DNA of 42,609 nt from Verrucomicrobiia bacterium (GCA_020439945.1 JAGRPB010000022.1:1-42609); one strand, 5' to 3'. Positions 1 through 9,607 are shown, counted from the stretch's first letter. The notes: generated by a model not told the origin, from the letters alone. A program made the numbers and translations.

Positions 1-2768
1 TTCGCGATGTCCCGGGCACCTTCGTAGTTCACCTTGTCGGCTGTATCCCGCGGGGTGTGGTAGTCCTCGTGCGCGCCGGTGAAGGCGGCCAGGATCGGCA
101 CCTGGCGTAGGTAGAAGGTGGTCGCGTCCGTCGGCAGATAGACGTCCTTTTGCGTGGTGATCGGCAGGCCGATAGGGGCGTTCCGGCGCTCGATGGCCCC
201 GGTCCAGTAGTCGCTCGAGCCGATACCCTGAAGCAGGAGCTTCCCATTTAGGCGACCGATCATGTCCATGTTCAGGTAAGCCGAAAAATGTTCGGAAAGT
301 CCCGCATTTTCCTGCGGTTGGGCGTGGGGATTGGCGGGCTGAGCCTTTTCAGGCGCATGAGGATTCGCGCCCGCGCCGGTGGTGGTGGCGGCGTGGGGCG
401 ACGCCGTTTCATCGGCATGACCGGCCTGTCTCACGAACCAGGAAGAACCGATCAGCCCCAGTTCTTCGCCCGACCAGGCGGCGAACATGACGTCGCGTTT
501 CAGGGCCAGTTTTCCAGCGGCTTTCTGCGCGGCGAGGTATTGCGCCATCTCGAGCAGACCGGCGACACCCGAGGCGTTGTCGTCCGCGCCGTGGTGGATC
601 TGGCCTTTCTCATCGTCCCGGGCCAGCGAGCCCGGACCGGCCTTGGGACCGAGGTGATCGATGTGAGCGCCGATGATGACGGCGGGACGCTTCCGGGCCT
701 CCGGGGTGTCAGCGGGCAGTCGGGCGAGCACGTTGCGCCCGGTGCGGCTTTCCTGATCCACATCGATCTCGGCCGCGAGTTTCACCTTGGAAACGGGAAA
801 ACCGGGAGCCATCTCGCCGCCGTCGAGTTCGGTTTGCAGGTCCTTCAGGTTCTTGCCCGCCGAGGCCACGATTTTCTCCGCCAGCTCGGTGGTGATGGAG
901 ATCGCGGGAATGCCGGAATCGGCCAGCGAGGCGTCGTATTCCATCGGCACGAGCTCCTCATTCACCTTGGAGTTGGGACCGCTGACGAAGATGATGCCGG
1001 AGGCGAACTTCCGTCGGGCGATCATGGCCTTGTGCCGCAGGCGGGAGAATCGCTGGAACTCCTCGCGCTGCTCTTTCGGCGCGTCTTCGGGAAAGTATCG
1101 AAACACCATCACCCACTTGCCCTTCACATCGAGGTGGAAGTAGCTGGTGTATTCTTCCTCGTCGCCCGGTGACCCGTTCTGCTTGGGAACTTCGAGGCCG
1201 TATCCCGCGAAGACGATATTCGCGGCATCGATCTTACCCGTCTGGGAAAACGAGATCGGGCGCCAGTCCTTATCCACCTCGAGTCCTTCGACCGGCTTTC
1301 CGTCGACCGTCAGATCCAGGGCATTGTCTTCTCCCACCTTCACTCCCGCGGTGAACGTGAAAGGTTGAAACCACGACCCGTCGTCACCGGCCGGTTCCAG
1401 TCCGAGTTTTTCGAAAACGGAAGCCGCATAGGCCGTGGCTTCGACTTCTCCCGGGGTGCCGGTGAGACGGCCCTGCAGCTCGTCGGAGGCGAGATATTCG
1501 ACGTGCTGGCGCAGGTCGTCGGCGGTGATCTCCGGTTCGGTCGCGGAGAAATCGGGACGGTTTTCCCCGGCCGGTTCGGCGGTGGGCTGGGGAGCGGCTT
1601 CGGTTCCGTCGAGCCCGAGCAGCTTCAGGGCCGCTTCGTGATCCCAGTCCGCCATGAAAATCTGCGACTGTTTCGAGGCGGTCCGGTTGGTCGTCCAGGC
1701 GAGCTTTTTCCCGTCCGGAGAAAACACCGGCAACCCGTCGAAGCCCGCGGTGTAGGTGACCCGTTGCGGTTCTTTCTTGCCGGCGGCATCGACCACGTAG
1801 AGTTCGAAATTGTCGAAACCGTGCTTGTTGGTGGTGAAGATCAGGTACTTCCCGCTGGGGTGAAAATACGGCGCCCATGACATCGCGCCAATGTGTGTCA
1901 GCGCCTTCTCGCCACTTCCGTCGGCGTTCATGGTGTAGATCTCCGCGGTGAGACCTTCGCGATCGAAACGCCGCCAGCAGATCTGTTTTCCATCCGCGCT
2001 GAAGAAGGGGCCACCATCGTAGCCATCCGCGTTGGTCAGCCGCTTCACGTTCGAGCCGTCGGAGTCCATCACGTAGAGCTCCATGGCGAACTTCTTGTCG
2101 AGCTTGAAGAACTTCTGGTCGTCCTCACTCATCGAGCCGTCGTAGGCCTGCCGATTGGAGGCGAAGACGATGCGCTTCCCGTCCGGCGAATACGCGCCTT
2201 CCGCGTCGTAGCCCTTCGTGTGCGTCAGGTTGGTGTACTGCTTCGATTCGAGGTCGTACTCGAAAATGTCGAAATACTCGTCGTAGTCCCAGTTGTATCG
2301 CCGGGTCTGGCCGGAATTCCGGAAATCGATCTCCTCCTTCTGCTTTTTCTTGGCGTCCGGATCGTCCTGGGTGGAGGCGAAGAGGACCTTTTTTCCGTTC
2401 GGATGAATCCATGCGCAGGTCGTTTTTCCGAATCCGGGTGAGACGCGCTCCGTGTCGCCGGTTTCGAGATCCAGCAGATAGATCTGGTAGAAAGGATTGT
2501 CCTCCTCGCGCTCGGACTGGAAGATCATCTTCGTTCCATCGGCCGAGAAATAGCCCTCACCGGCGCGTTTGCCCTCGAAGGTCAGTTGACGGGTGTGGGA
2601 GAGGAGAGCCGCTTCCTTGGCCGGGTCGGGAGCGTCAGCGGAATCGGCCGCTGCTTCGTGGGGATTGGCTGAGGGAGTCTTCGGCGTTTCGTCCTTCGCG
2701 AACAGGGCAAGGGTAAACGCCAGGGCGACGGCGGCGGAGAGAGCGAGAAGGGGGGGAGTCTTCGTCAT
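1..2768 (-). CDS. TolB-like propeller / PA / M28 metallopeptidase, truncated by window edge
   Basis: Predicted secreted zinc aminopeptidase of family M28 carrying an N-terminal beta-propeller. The frame starts at the ATG complementary to 2766-2768 and runs off the left edge after about 922 residues, ending just past the YHTPRDT motif. A signal peptide covers about residues 1-27. Residues about 55-390 hold PD40/WD40-like repeats (YSPDGKRIVFASNR, FFSADGKQICW). A protease-associated-type insert follows, then the peptidase with zinc ligands in AHIDHLG (about 701-707), GADDNASG (about 726), SGEELGLIG (about 768), NMDMIGR and DYHTPRDT. A Pro/His/Ala-rich loop sits between the GEELG and DMIGR motifs. 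The propeller may bind substrate or cell-wall material, which is inference. It is divergent from the hydrolase at 2928. Family assignment is firm; the substrate is unknown. Confidence 0.9.
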   Translation of the reverse strand, partial: MTKTPPLLALSAAVALAFTLALFAKDETPKTPSANPHEAAADSADAPDPAKEAALLSHTRQLTFEGKRAGEGYFSADGTKMIFQSEREEDNPFYQIYLLDLETGDTERVSPGFGKTTCAWIHPNGKKVLFASTQDDPDAKKKQKEEIDFRNSGQTRRYNWDYDEYFDIFEYDLESKQYTNLTHTKGYDAEGAYSPDGKRIVFASNRQAYDGSMSEDDQKFFKLDKKFAMELYVMDSDGSNVKRLTNADGYDGGPFFSADGKQICWRRFDREGLTAEIYTMNADGSGEKALTHIGAMSWAPYFHPSGKYLIFTTNKHGFDNFELYVVDAAGKKEPQRVTYTAGFDGLPVFSPDGKKLAWTTNRTASKQSQIFMADWDHEAALKLLGLDGTEAAPQPTAEPAGENRPDFSATEPEITADDLRQHVEYLASDELQGRLTGTPGEVEATAYAASVFEKLGLEPAGDDGSWFQPFTFTAGVKVGEDNALDLTVDGKPVEGLEVDKDWRPISFSQTGKIDAANIVFAGYGLEVPKQNGSPGDEEEYTSYFHLDVKGKWVMVFRYFPEDAPKEQREEFQRFSRLRHKAMIARRKFASGIIFVSGPNSKVNEELVPMEYDASLADSGIPAISITTELAEKIVASAGKNLKDLQTELDGGEMAPGFPVSKVKLAAEIDVDQESRTGRNVLARLPADTPEARKRPAVIIGAHIDHLGPKAGPGSLARDDEKGQIHHGADDNASGVAGLLEMAQYLAAQKAAGKLALKRDVMFAAWSGEELGLIGSSWFVRQAGHADETASPHAATTTGAGANPHAPEKAQPANPHAQPQENAGLSEHFSAYLNMDMIGRLNGKLLLQGIGSSDYWTGAIERRNAPIGLPITTQKDVYLPTDATTFYLRQVPILAAFTGAHEDYHTPRDTADKVNYEGARDIA

Positions 2769-2927
2769 GGTTTGGGTGGGAATGTGCGGTGAGTCAGGGG
2801 GGCGGTCAACGGCGTTACGGCGGGAGGCAGTGCAACGACGCGCTAAAGAGTTTCCCGGAGAAAAACATCGCCGCTCCGGTCTTCCGTTCCTTGACGGTGT
2901 GCCGACGTGCGCGAAGGCTCGGCACCT

Positions 2928-3815
2928 ATGAAAAATCGCCCTTCTGTGATGTCCGCGCTCTGTATCTGGTCGATCGGAGTTCTGACCTGCCTGAGTTTCG
3001 CCGCCGACGTCGCTCGGGCGGCCGACAAAAAGGCTGAGAAAGACCAGATCACCTACGAGTTGCTCAAAGACCTGCCCTATCGCGATGCCGAGCAGGGCGA
3101 ACTGACCGACTACATGAAGGAGCGCTGTCGGCTGGATCTCTACTATCCGACGAACAAGAAGGATTTCGCGACGGTGGTCTGGTTCCACGGCGGCGGACTC
3201 AAGGCGGGATCAAAGAGTCTGCCGTCCGGCCTCAAGGAAAAGGGCGTGGCGGTCGTGCCGGTCAACTACCGTCTGCACCCGAAAGTGACTTCGCCGGCCT
3301 ATGTGGAAGACGCCGCCGCGGCGGTGGCCTGGACTTTCAAACACATCGCGGAATACGGCGGCTCGCCGGAGCGGATCTTCGTCAGTGGGCACTCGGCGGG
3401 CGGGTATCTGACCAGCATGGTGGGACTCGACAAGCGATGGCTCGAGGAATTCGGCATCGACGCGAACCAGATCGCCGGATTGATTCCTTTCAGCGGACAC
3501 ACGGTCACGCACTTCACGATTCGGAAAGAGCGTGGCATCAGCGAGTTTCAACCGCTGGTGGATGACATGGCGCCGCTGTATCACGTGCGTGATGACGCTT
3601 CACCGCTGCTCCTGATCACCGGGGACCGCGAGTTGGAGATGTGGGGTCGCTACGAGGAAAACGCCTATCTCTGGCGCATGATGCAGGTGGTGGAGCATCC
3701 GAACACGACGCTCTATGAGCTGGATGGCTACAACCACGGAGGCATGGCGGAGCCAGCGTTTCCCTTGTTGCTGAAGTTCATTGATTCGGTGCTGAAATCG
3801 GAGGCGGCGGAGTGA
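2928..3815 (+). CDS. secreted alpha/beta hydrolase (esterase/lipase-like)
   Basis: Predicted exported serine hydrolase of the BD-FAE/HSL-like esterase group, 295 residues. The ATG at 2928 is preferred over an in-frame GTG at 2907 because it begins a clean signal peptide (about residues 1-32, ending VARAAD). An oxyanion-hole HGGG lies at 87-90, the nucleophile elbow GHSAGG has Ser156, the likely acid is Asp234 in LLLITGDRE, and the likely base is His271 in GYNHGG. All catalytic residues are present and the length is normal. It stands alone, divergent from the M28 gene and followed by a microsatellite and a hairpin repeat. The substrate (acylated sugar, arylester or other) cannot be told from sequence. 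Confidence 0.88.
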   Translation: MKNRPSVMSALCIWSIGVLTCLSFAADVARAADKKAEKDQITYELLKDLPYRDAEQGELTDYMKERCRLDLYYPTNKKDFATVVWFHGGGLKAGSKSLPSGLKEKGVAVVPVNYRLHPKVTSPAYVEDAAAAVAWTFKHIAEYGGSPERIFVSGHSAGGYLTSMVGLDKRWLEEFGIDANQIAGLIPFSGHTVTHFTIRKERGISEFQPLVDDMAPLYHVRDDASPLLLITGDRELEMWGRYEENAYLWRMMQVVEHPNTTLYELDGYNHGGMAEPAFPLLLKFIDSVLKSEAAE

Positions 3816-3850
3816 TGGTTCCGTTGTGGATGGGAATAAGAAGAAGACGA

Positions 3851-3880
3851 GGAATAGGAATAGGAATAGGAATAGGAGAG
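3851..3880. repeat. GGAATA hexanucleotide microsatellite
   Basis: Four perfect tandem copies of GGAATA occupy 3851-3874, followed by a degenerate GGAGAG. A partial unit GGGAATAA lies just upstream near 3832. It sits in the short gap between the hydrolase stop (3815) and the NUDIX start (3928), so a copy-number change would alter spacing or 5' leader length but no reading frame. Confidence 0.85.
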
Positions 3881-3895
3881 TGGTGTCGGGGACTT

Positions 3896-3909
3896 GACCC
3901 TGTTGGGTC
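3896..3909. repeat. ACCCTGTTG-core hairpin element, intergenic copy
   Basis: A perfect palindrome GACCC-TGTT-GGGTC. The core ACCCTGTTG at 3897-3905 recurs at seven other places in the window. Here it lies 19 bases before the NUDIX start codon, where a hairpin in the leader could affect translation. Confidence 0.7.
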
Positions 3910-3927
3910 GCGGCTGATAGTCGTCCG

Positions 3928-4500
3928 ATGGCACGCAACGACCGACCCGAAGACGCGGAACTGATCCACGAGGGAAAATTTCTCGACTACTGTCGGACCT
4001 CGGCCGGGTGGGAATTCGTGCGGCGCCACCAGGTAAAAGGGACGGTCGCCATCGTAGCCGTCACGGACGACAAGAAGCTGATCCTGACCGAGCAGTATCG
4101 TCCGCCGGTCGGAAAACGCGTGATCGAGCTACCCGCGGGACTGGCGGGTGATCTCCCGTTCCACGAGGACGAGCCGCTCGTCTCTGCGGCACGAAGGGAA
4201 TTGAAGGAGGAAACCGGTTACGAGGCGAAAAACTGGCAGTCACTCCGCGAGGGGCCGTCCTCGGCCGGTCTGACCAACGAAACGGTTACCTTTTTCTACG
4301 CCACCGGCCTGACGAAGATGGGTGACGGAGGCGGCGACCACCACGAAGACATCAAGGTGCATTTCGTGCCCGTCGCCGATGTGCCGAAGTGGTGCGCCGA
4401 CCGCGAGCGCGAGGGAATGATGGTCGATTTCAAAATCTACGCCGGCCTCTACCTGGCGCGTTCCTTGTCGCAACTGACGGAGGCGCGGTTGTGGTATTGA
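3928..4500 (+). CDS. NUDIX hydrolase (ADP-ribose pyrophosphatase-like)
   Basis: Cytosolic NUDIX-fold hydrolase of 190 residues, likely cleaving ADP-ribose or a related nucleoside-diphosphate sugar. The NUDIX box ends in RELKEETGY (residues 90-98). The upstream glutamate is Glu82, and the box glycine appears displaced by two residues (Gly74), a small insertion in the loop. EQYRPPVGKRVIELPAG (about 55-71) is typical of the ADP-ribose pyrophosphatase subgroup. No signal peptide. It converges with the glutaminyl-cyclase-like gene, whose stop lies 41 bases beyond its own. Family is secure; the substrate is inferred from subgroup resemblance only. Confidence 0.9.
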   Translation: MARNDRPEDAELIHEGKFLDYCRTSAGWEFVRRHQVKGTVAIVAVTDDKKLILTEQYRPPVGKRVIELPAGLAGDLPFHEDEPLVSAARRELKEETGYEAKNWQSLREGPSSAGLTNETVTFFYATGLTKMGDGGGDHHEDIKVHFVPVADVPKWCADREREGMMVDFKIYAGLYLARSLSQLTEARLWY

Positions 4501-4541
4501 GGGAAGTGAAAAGTGATGAGCGGCACAGCGGCACAGGCTAA

Positions 4542-5552
4542 TCACTCCATCAGATACTTCTCGATCAACAGGAGCGTGGTCTGGCCGGTGATCTGGAGAC
4601 TCTCGGCGCTGAGCTTGTCGAGGGTGTCGCTGGGGGTGTGCCAGTAGTCGTAGTCGAAATCGATCAGGTCGATGGTGGGGATGCCGGCGACCTGGTTGAG
4701 GGGTACGTGGTCGTCGGTGATGTAACTGGAACTGACGCCGAAATGGCCTCGGTGACCGGCGTCTTTCGCGGCTTCCAGGCACTGGCGGGTGAGCGCTTCG
4801 CGGCGGAGTTCGATGTCCTGGTAATCGACGTCGGCTTCTTTCAGTTCGCGCAGGTTCAACGGCGGTAGCTTGGAGGCGATACCGATCTTGAGGTCCTTGT
4901 CGCCGACCATGTCCAGGAGGATCCCGTGTCTGGGACGTTGGGCGGGTTTCAGTGAGAGCATCTGCCCGGCGTAGTAGGTGCTGCCGAAGAGACCGTCGGT
5001 CGGGGTGATGTTCGGGCCGAAAGCTTCCTCGCCATCGAAGAAGGCGAGTTCCACCTCTGCGGCGACCTCGGGACGGCTTGCCAGGACACGGGCGGCTTCG
5101 ATCAGCACGCCCATGCTGGAGCCGGGATCGTCGGCGCCGACGAAGACGAGATCGCGATAAAGTTTGGTGTCGTAGTGGGAACAAAGCACGACCCGAATCG
5201 GCCGAACCCACAGATGTTCGGAGTCCTCGGGGGCAAAGCGGGCGCGGAGATTGACGAATTCGATTTCGCCAATGGAGGTCTTCTTCTTGAAACTCTGCCG
5301 CTGGACCTGCCAGCCCAGGGCCTGGAGCTTTTCGATGAGATGGACGCGGCTCTGCTCAATCGCTTCGGAGCCGGAAGGACGCGGCCCCAACTCCAGGATC
5401 TCGGCGATGGCGGCCAAGGCCTTTTCACCATCGAAGTTTTTCCAGACCGCCTTCGTTTCGTCGAAGGGCGGACCGGAGCGTTCGCAACCGGAAAACAGGA
5501 CGGCGGCGGCCAGCGAAAACGCGACCGCAAACTGGCGGACGGGGATTCTCAT
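4542..5552 (-). CDS. glutaminyl-peptide cyclotransferase-like M28 lipoprotein
   Basis: Predicted zinc-dependent glutaminyl cyclase or M28 aminopeptidase of 336 residues, anchored as a lipoprotein: the lipobox LFSG-Cys23 follows a hydrophobic signal. Motifs are in family order: CSHYDTK (His126, Asp128), GADDPGSS (Asp142), FFDGEEAF (Glu175/Glu176), LLDMVGD (Asp214), TDDHVPL (280-284) and DFDYDYWHTPSDT (His305). The likely single zinc site is Asp142, Glu176 and His305, with Glu175 as general acid/base, by analogy with animal-type QC. Its ATG overlaps the parB stop in an ATGA of 4 bases, which suggests translational coupling. An M28 aminopeptidase is the alternative; the WHTPSDT and DDHVP motifs favour QC. 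Confidence 0.85.
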   Translation of the reverse strand: MRIPVRQFAVAFSLAAAVLFSGCERSGPPFDETKAVWKNFDGEKALAAIAEILELGPRPSGSEAIEQSRVHLIEKLQALGWQVQRQSFKKKTSIGEIEFVNLRARFAPEDSEHLWVRPIRVVLCSHYDTKLYRDLVFVGADDPGSSMGVLIEAARVLASRPEVAAEVELAFFDGEEAFGPNITPTDGLFGSTYYAGQMLSLKPAQRPRHGILLDMVGDKDLKIGIASKLPPLNLRELKEADVDYQDIELRREALTRQCLEAAKDAGHRGHFGVSSSYITDDHVPLNQVAGIPTIDLIDFDYDYWHTPSDTLDKLSAESLQITGQTTLLLIEKYLME

Positions 5553-6460
5553 TCCACCGGAATGCCGAGCAACTCGAGGATGCGGCCGAGATCGTCGTTG
5601 CCGAAGTATTCGATCTCGATCTTGCCCTTCTTGTCGCCGTGGTTGACGTGGATGTTGGTCGCGAAACGGCTGCGCAGCCGGTCTTCGATGTCGCGGACGT
5701 AGGCCTCCACTTGCTTGGGCAACTTGCTCGTCGTTGTCTTCTTGGTGCTGGTGGTGCGGCCGTTGATGTGATCGGACACCAGCTTCTCGGTGGCGCGAAC
5801 ATTGAGCTGTCGTTTCAGCACCATGTCGGCGACCAGTTTCTGCTCGCTCTTGCCCTTGATGCCGAGGATGGCCTTGGCGTGACCGGCGGAAATCAGGTTC
5901 TGGGCGACGAGATCGCGAACACCGATCTCGAGATCGAGCAGGCGAATGGCGTTGGAAACGGTGGCGCGGTTCTTGCCAACCCGTTGAGCGATTTCCTCCT
6001 GCTTCAGACCGAATTCACGGGCCAGCCGGGCGTAGGCTTCGGCTTCTTCGATGGGGTTGAGATCTTCGCGCTGGAGGTTTTCGATCAGTGCCATCTCGAC
6101 CACGTCCATGTCGGACGCTTCGCGGACGATGACGGGGACCTCGGGCAGTTCCAGGCGCTGACAGGCCCGCCATCGACGCTCGCCGGCGATCAGTTCGAGC
6201 TTACCGTCGACGTCGCGAACGATCAGCGGCTGGATGACGCCGTGCTCGCGGATGGACTCCACCAGTTCGTTGAGATGCTCCTCGTTGAACTTCTTCCTCG
6301 GCTGGAACGGGGATGGGACGACCTGCTCGATCGAAACGCGGCGGACGGCCTCGCCGGTGGCCGGATCGGGCGCATCGCCACCGCTTTTCTGACTCACGGC
6401 GACGTTGGAGGGAGTCTTGATCAGCGCATCGAGTCCGCGGCCGAGGGCTTTTTTCATCAT
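5549..6460 (-). CDS. parB: ParB chromosome-partition protein (CTP-binding DNA clamp)
   Basis: ParB/Spo0J-family protein of about 303 residues. It begins at MMKKALGRGLDALI, the conserved N-terminal ParA-interaction motif, so the ATG at 6460 (or 6457) is preferred over an upstream ATG at 6493. GERRWRA (93-99) is the CTP-binding/hydrolysis motif. NLQREDLNPIEEA (about 128-140) and the helix-turn-helix (about 153-174, EEIAQRVGKNRATVSNAIRLL) would contact parS. A Lys/Thr-rich linker leads to the C-terminal dimerisation domain (IEIEYFGNDDLGRILELL). No parA/soj lies in the window, and no obvious parS was spotted. It overlaps the next gene by 4 bases. Confidence 0.96.
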   Translation of the reverse strand: MMKKALGRGLDALIKTPSNVAVSQKSGGDAPDPATGEAVRRVSIEQVVPSPFQPRKKFNEEHLNELVESIREHGVIQPLIVRDVDGKLELIAGERRWRACQRLELPEVPVIVREASDMDVVEMALIENLQREDLNPIEEAEAYARLAREFGLKQEEIAQRVGKNRATVSNAIRLLDLEIGVRDLVAQNLISAGHAKAILGIKGKSEQKLVADMVLKRQLNVRATEKLVSDHINGRTTSTKKTTTSKLPKQVEAYVRDIEDRLRSRFATNIHVNHGDKKGKIEIEYFGNDDLGRILELLGIPVE

Positions 6461-6588
6461 GTTCCAGCTTCGGGAATTTGGACCGCGAATCAACGTCGAA
6501 CCGCTGACTGACGCCGATTTTCAGCTCTGGAATTTACAGTTTTTCCGGGATTGCTGAAAGTCGGCGCGGGTCAGGAGTTCGCCGACGA

Positions 6589-6975
6589 TCAGTTGTCGAC
6601 GAAGCGGATGGAGCCGCTGCCGCCACCCTGTTCGCGAAGCGCCTCGGCCGCCATGGCGGCGTGCTGCTCGTCGGTGCAGGCGGAATCGATGGGCGCGTCT
6701 GGCTGGGTATCGCTCGATTCGAGCAGGCCCTGGTCGATCATCCATTTTTCGACTTCCTCGCCGGAGACGTCGGCCAGCATGGTGCCATTCACTTCGACGC
6801 AGGGAGAGAGCGGCTGCCCGCTTTTCTGCTCCATTTCCCAGCGGAAAGCGGGGTTGGCGATGATGTCTTTCTCCTCGTAGTCGAGGTCGTATTTGCGAAA
6901 GATGGAGCGAACGCCTTCGCTCCAGCCGCAATAGGTTTTCAGGTAGGCGGTGATTTTCAGATCTTCGTTGGCCAT
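6589..6975 (-). CDS. glutaredoxin-like protein with CGWS active site
   Basis: Small thioredoxin-fold protein of 128 residues. The N-terminal half is glutaredoxin: a beta strand, then TYCGWSEGVR with Cys16, and the cis-proline region PLSPCVEVNG (Pro58). The active site is CxWS with no second cysteine, so it is monothiol-like. A second cysteine directly follows the cis-Pro (Cys59). The last 40 residues (after about residue 88) are an acidic and alanine-rich extension with an extra Cys, unusual for the family. It could be a redox carrier or an Fe-S handling protein. It lies 128 bases upstream of parB on the same strand. Confidence 0.8.
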   Translation of the reverse strand: MANEDLKITAYLKTYCGWSEGVRSIFRKYDLDYEEKDIIANPAFRWEMEQKSGQPLSPCVEVNGTMLADVSGEEVEKWMIDQGLLESSDTQPDAPIDSACTDEQHAAMAAEALREQGGGSGSIRFVDN

Positions 6976-7075
6976 GGCTTGGATGGGTTCGGTGTGACTG
7001 GGAGAACGAGGCTCCGCAGGAGAACCAAAAAGAAAGCCGCGAACGCCACGAAGTCAAAGAGGCGTCGAGATCGAT

Positions 7076-9607
7076 TCAGACGGCCGCCGCCGCCGGGGCG
7101 GCCTGTCGCTGTCCGCCGACGAGATGGTGGGTGTCTTCGATGGCGCCTTTTACGTCATCGACGCTGACCGGCTTGGTCAGGTAACCGTCCATGCCCGCCG
7201 CGAAGCAGGACTCCTTGACGCCCGAGAGCGCGTGTCCGGTGAGCGCCACGATGACCGGTTGGCGGGGCAGCGAGTAGTCGTTGCGAATGAGTTGGGTGGC
7301 CTCGATGCCGCCCATCACCGGCATCTGGAGATCCATGAAGATGAGATCAATGCCGCCATTGATCACCGCATCGACCCCTTCGCGTCCGTTCTCGGCAAAA
7401 GCGACGTCTGTGTAGCCGAGTTTCTTCAACACCATGCCGACGATTTTCTGATTCATCGGCACATCCTCGACGATGAGAATGCGAGCCGGGAAACGTTCCG
7501 CAAACGGTCCGCTGCCCGCCGCCGCCGCCGGCAGGTCGGGATTTTCCGCCAAGGCGGATTGCAGTCGCTGGCGTCCATCCGCGGCAAACAGCTCGACGAG
7601 GGCGGCGATGAGCTTCAGCGGATTGACGGGCTTGAAAACGAACTTCGCCCGCGAGTTTCCGTTCCCCATCATGGAGGCCGATTTCTCCTCGCCGATGCTC
7701 TGCAGCACGACCCAGGGGATATCGGCATTTTCGAGACTCGCCGCCATCTCGCGGATGCGATCGCGGTCCTGAGACTTGGGATCGACAATCACCACATCGG
7801 GGCGCCACTCGATCAGTTTGGCGACCAGTGACGATTCCACGCGCGGCATCGCGTGGGCCTCCATCTGCCAGCCGCGGCAAAGATGAACGACGAGGCCGGC
7901 GAGGGTTCCGTTTTCGCAGACGACGGCCGCCCGTTTGCCATGGAGGGGTTTCTGAAGATCGGGTGACGCCTCCGGTCGTCGGCAGTGCTGCTCGGGAACG
8001 CGGGAAAAGGGGAGTTCAAAAGCGAATTCGGAGCCCTGTCCTGGAATGCTTTTCAGGGTCAAATCGCCGCCCATCAGGCGACAAAGTTTTCGGCTGATGG
8101 CGAGACCGAGACCGGTTCCGCCAAACTGCCGGGTGGTGGAGGTATCCGCCTGGGTGAAGGCTTCGAAAATCCGCTCCTGCTGATCGAGTGGAATGCCGAT
8201 GCCGGTGTCGCGCACGGCCACGCGCAGCCAGGGGGTCGATTCCTTGCCTTTCGTCTCGGCATGGGGCGTCACCGTCACCACGACCTCGCCCTCGACGGTG
8301 AATTTCATCGCGTTGCCGATCAGGTTCACGAGGACCTGCTTGATACGCTCGCGGTCGCCAAAAATCAGCTCCGGCACCTGGGGGTCGATGTGGTAGATCA
8401 GCTCGAGTTTTCCCTCGGCTGCGTAGTAGGCGAACATCTCGACGGTCTCCTCGATGAGGCGCGAGAGCGGAACCGGCGCCGATTCCAGGTCCATTTTCTC
8501 GGATTCGAGCTTCGAGAAATCGAGCACGTCATTCACCAGATGGACGAGTGACTGGCCGCTGCTGCGCATGATCTGCAGCATCTCGCGCTGCTCTTCGTTG
8601 ATGGGTGTTTCCAGCAACAGGCTGGTGGTGCCGATGATGCCGTTCATCGGCGTCCGGATTTCGTGGCTCATGTTGGCCAGGAAATCGGATTTCGCGTTGC
8701 GCGCTTCCTCGGCGGCGGAACGAGCCTGTCGCAGCTCACGCATCCCTTCGCTGATCCGGACCGCCGCGGTCTGGAGACTTTCGGCCATCCGGTTGAAGCT
8801 GCGTCTCGCGGCGAGGAATTCCGAACCGCCACGTTCCGGAAGTCGGAAGGCATAGTTGCCGTCGCTCACGGTTCGCATGCCCTGTCGGAGGCGCTTCAAC
8901 TGGCGACTGATTTCCTGCGCCACGATCATCAGCACGATCAGGCCGGGAAAAATCGCCAGCAAGCTGAGAAAGGCGCTCGGGCGGAGCACGGCGTACCAGG
9001 CAAACGCCGAAGACGGCACCTCGGCGGACATCTCGAGGGCGCCCACGATTTCCTGACCCTGTGCGATCGGACCGGTGACCGTGATGGTTTTCGGCTTGGC
9101 CCGGCCGATCGCGTCTTTCAGGGCGAGGGTGAACCGATCCGTGCTGGAAGCCTCGGCTTGGTTGTCCAGAAGGTAGCTGGTGACGATTTTTCCTTTGAAG
9201 ACACCGGAGAGTTGGGGAGGCGCTTCGATTTCCTCCCGATTCAGGTGCGATTCCGGGCCGTTCACGGTGATGACCGAGTGGATCGCGCCATCCTCCGAGC
9301 GCCAGAGAATCCGGGCGGACAGATCCATCTGGCTCAGAGTGGGAGTCTGCCAGAGCCCGGTCAATGCGCGCCCCAGCCGTGCCTGAGCGATGCTGTCACC
9401 GGTTTTGGCCACATCGACGATCTGTTTGCCATCGATGAACGGGGACACCGAGGCAACAGCCGTCAGGACGAGGTCGCCCAGCGCCTCCTTCTTCGCCTTT
9501 CGTCCCTGCCAGTAGAGGAAACTGAGCCCGACAGCGCTCCCGGCCAAGGCCAGGGTGACGCACAGCCCCAGCATTTTCAGATTAAAAGGCAGCGAACGAA
9601 ATGACAC
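7076..9607 (-). CDS. hybrid histidine kinase with two receiver domains
   Basis: Inner-membrane hybrid sensor kinase of about 843 residues. It has a TM helix (about 14-32), a roughly 180-residue periplasmic sensor of no recognised family, a second TM (about 210-231), HAMP, coiled coil, and HisKA with the phospho-accepting His in [10 protein letters not shown] (about 315). The ATPase domain has the N box [16 protein letters not shown] and [11 protein letters not shown] receiver-like domain with divergent N-terminus follows, then a complete receiver ([27 protein letters not shown]). The start is uncertain: GTG 9607 keeps positive residues before TM1, ATG 9574 begins inside TM1, and TTG 9643 is also open. 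The ending is Ala-rich. No cognate output regulator is adjacent; the divergent gene is the PL6 lyase. Confidence 0.9.
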   Translation of the reverse strand: MSFRSLPFNLKMLGLCVTLALAGSAVGLSFLYWQGRKAKKEALGDLVLTAVASVSPFIDGKQIVDVAKTGDSIAQARLGRALTGLWQTPTLSQMDLSARILWRSEDGAIHSVITVNGPESHLNREEIEAPPQLSGVFKGKIVTSYLLDNQAEASSTDRFTLALKDAIGRAKPKTITVTGPIAQGQEIVGALEMSAEVPSSAFAWYAVLRPSAFLSLLAIFPGLIVLMIVAQEISRQLKRLRQGMRTVSDGNYAFRLPERGGSEFLAARRSFNRMAESLQTAAVRISEGMRELRQARSAAEEARNAKSDFLANMSHEIRTPMNGIIGTTSLLLETPINEEQREMLQIMRSSGQSLVHLVNDVLDFSKLESEKMDLESAPVPLSRLIEETVEMFAYYAAEGKLELIYHIDPQVPELIFGDRERIKQVLVNLIGNAMKFTVEGEVVVTVTPHAETKGKESTPWLRVAVRDTGIGIPLDQQERIFEAFTQADTSTTRQFGGTGLGLAISRKLCRLMGGDLTLKSIPGQGSEFAFELPFSRVPEQHCRRPEASPDLQKPLHGKRAAVVCENGTLAGLVVHLCRGWQMEAHAMPRVESSLVAKLIEWRPDVVIVDPKSQDRDRIREMAASLENADIPWVVLQSIGEEKSASMMGNGNSRAKFVFKPVNPLKLIAALVELFAADGRQRLQSALAENPDLPAAAAGSGPFAERFPARILIVEDVPMNQKIVGMVLKKLGYTDVAFAENGREGVDAVINGGIDLIFMDLQMPVMGGIEATQLIRNDYSLPRQPVIVALTGHALSGVKESCFAAGMDGYLTKPVSVDDVKGAIEDTHHLVGGQRQAAPAAAAV

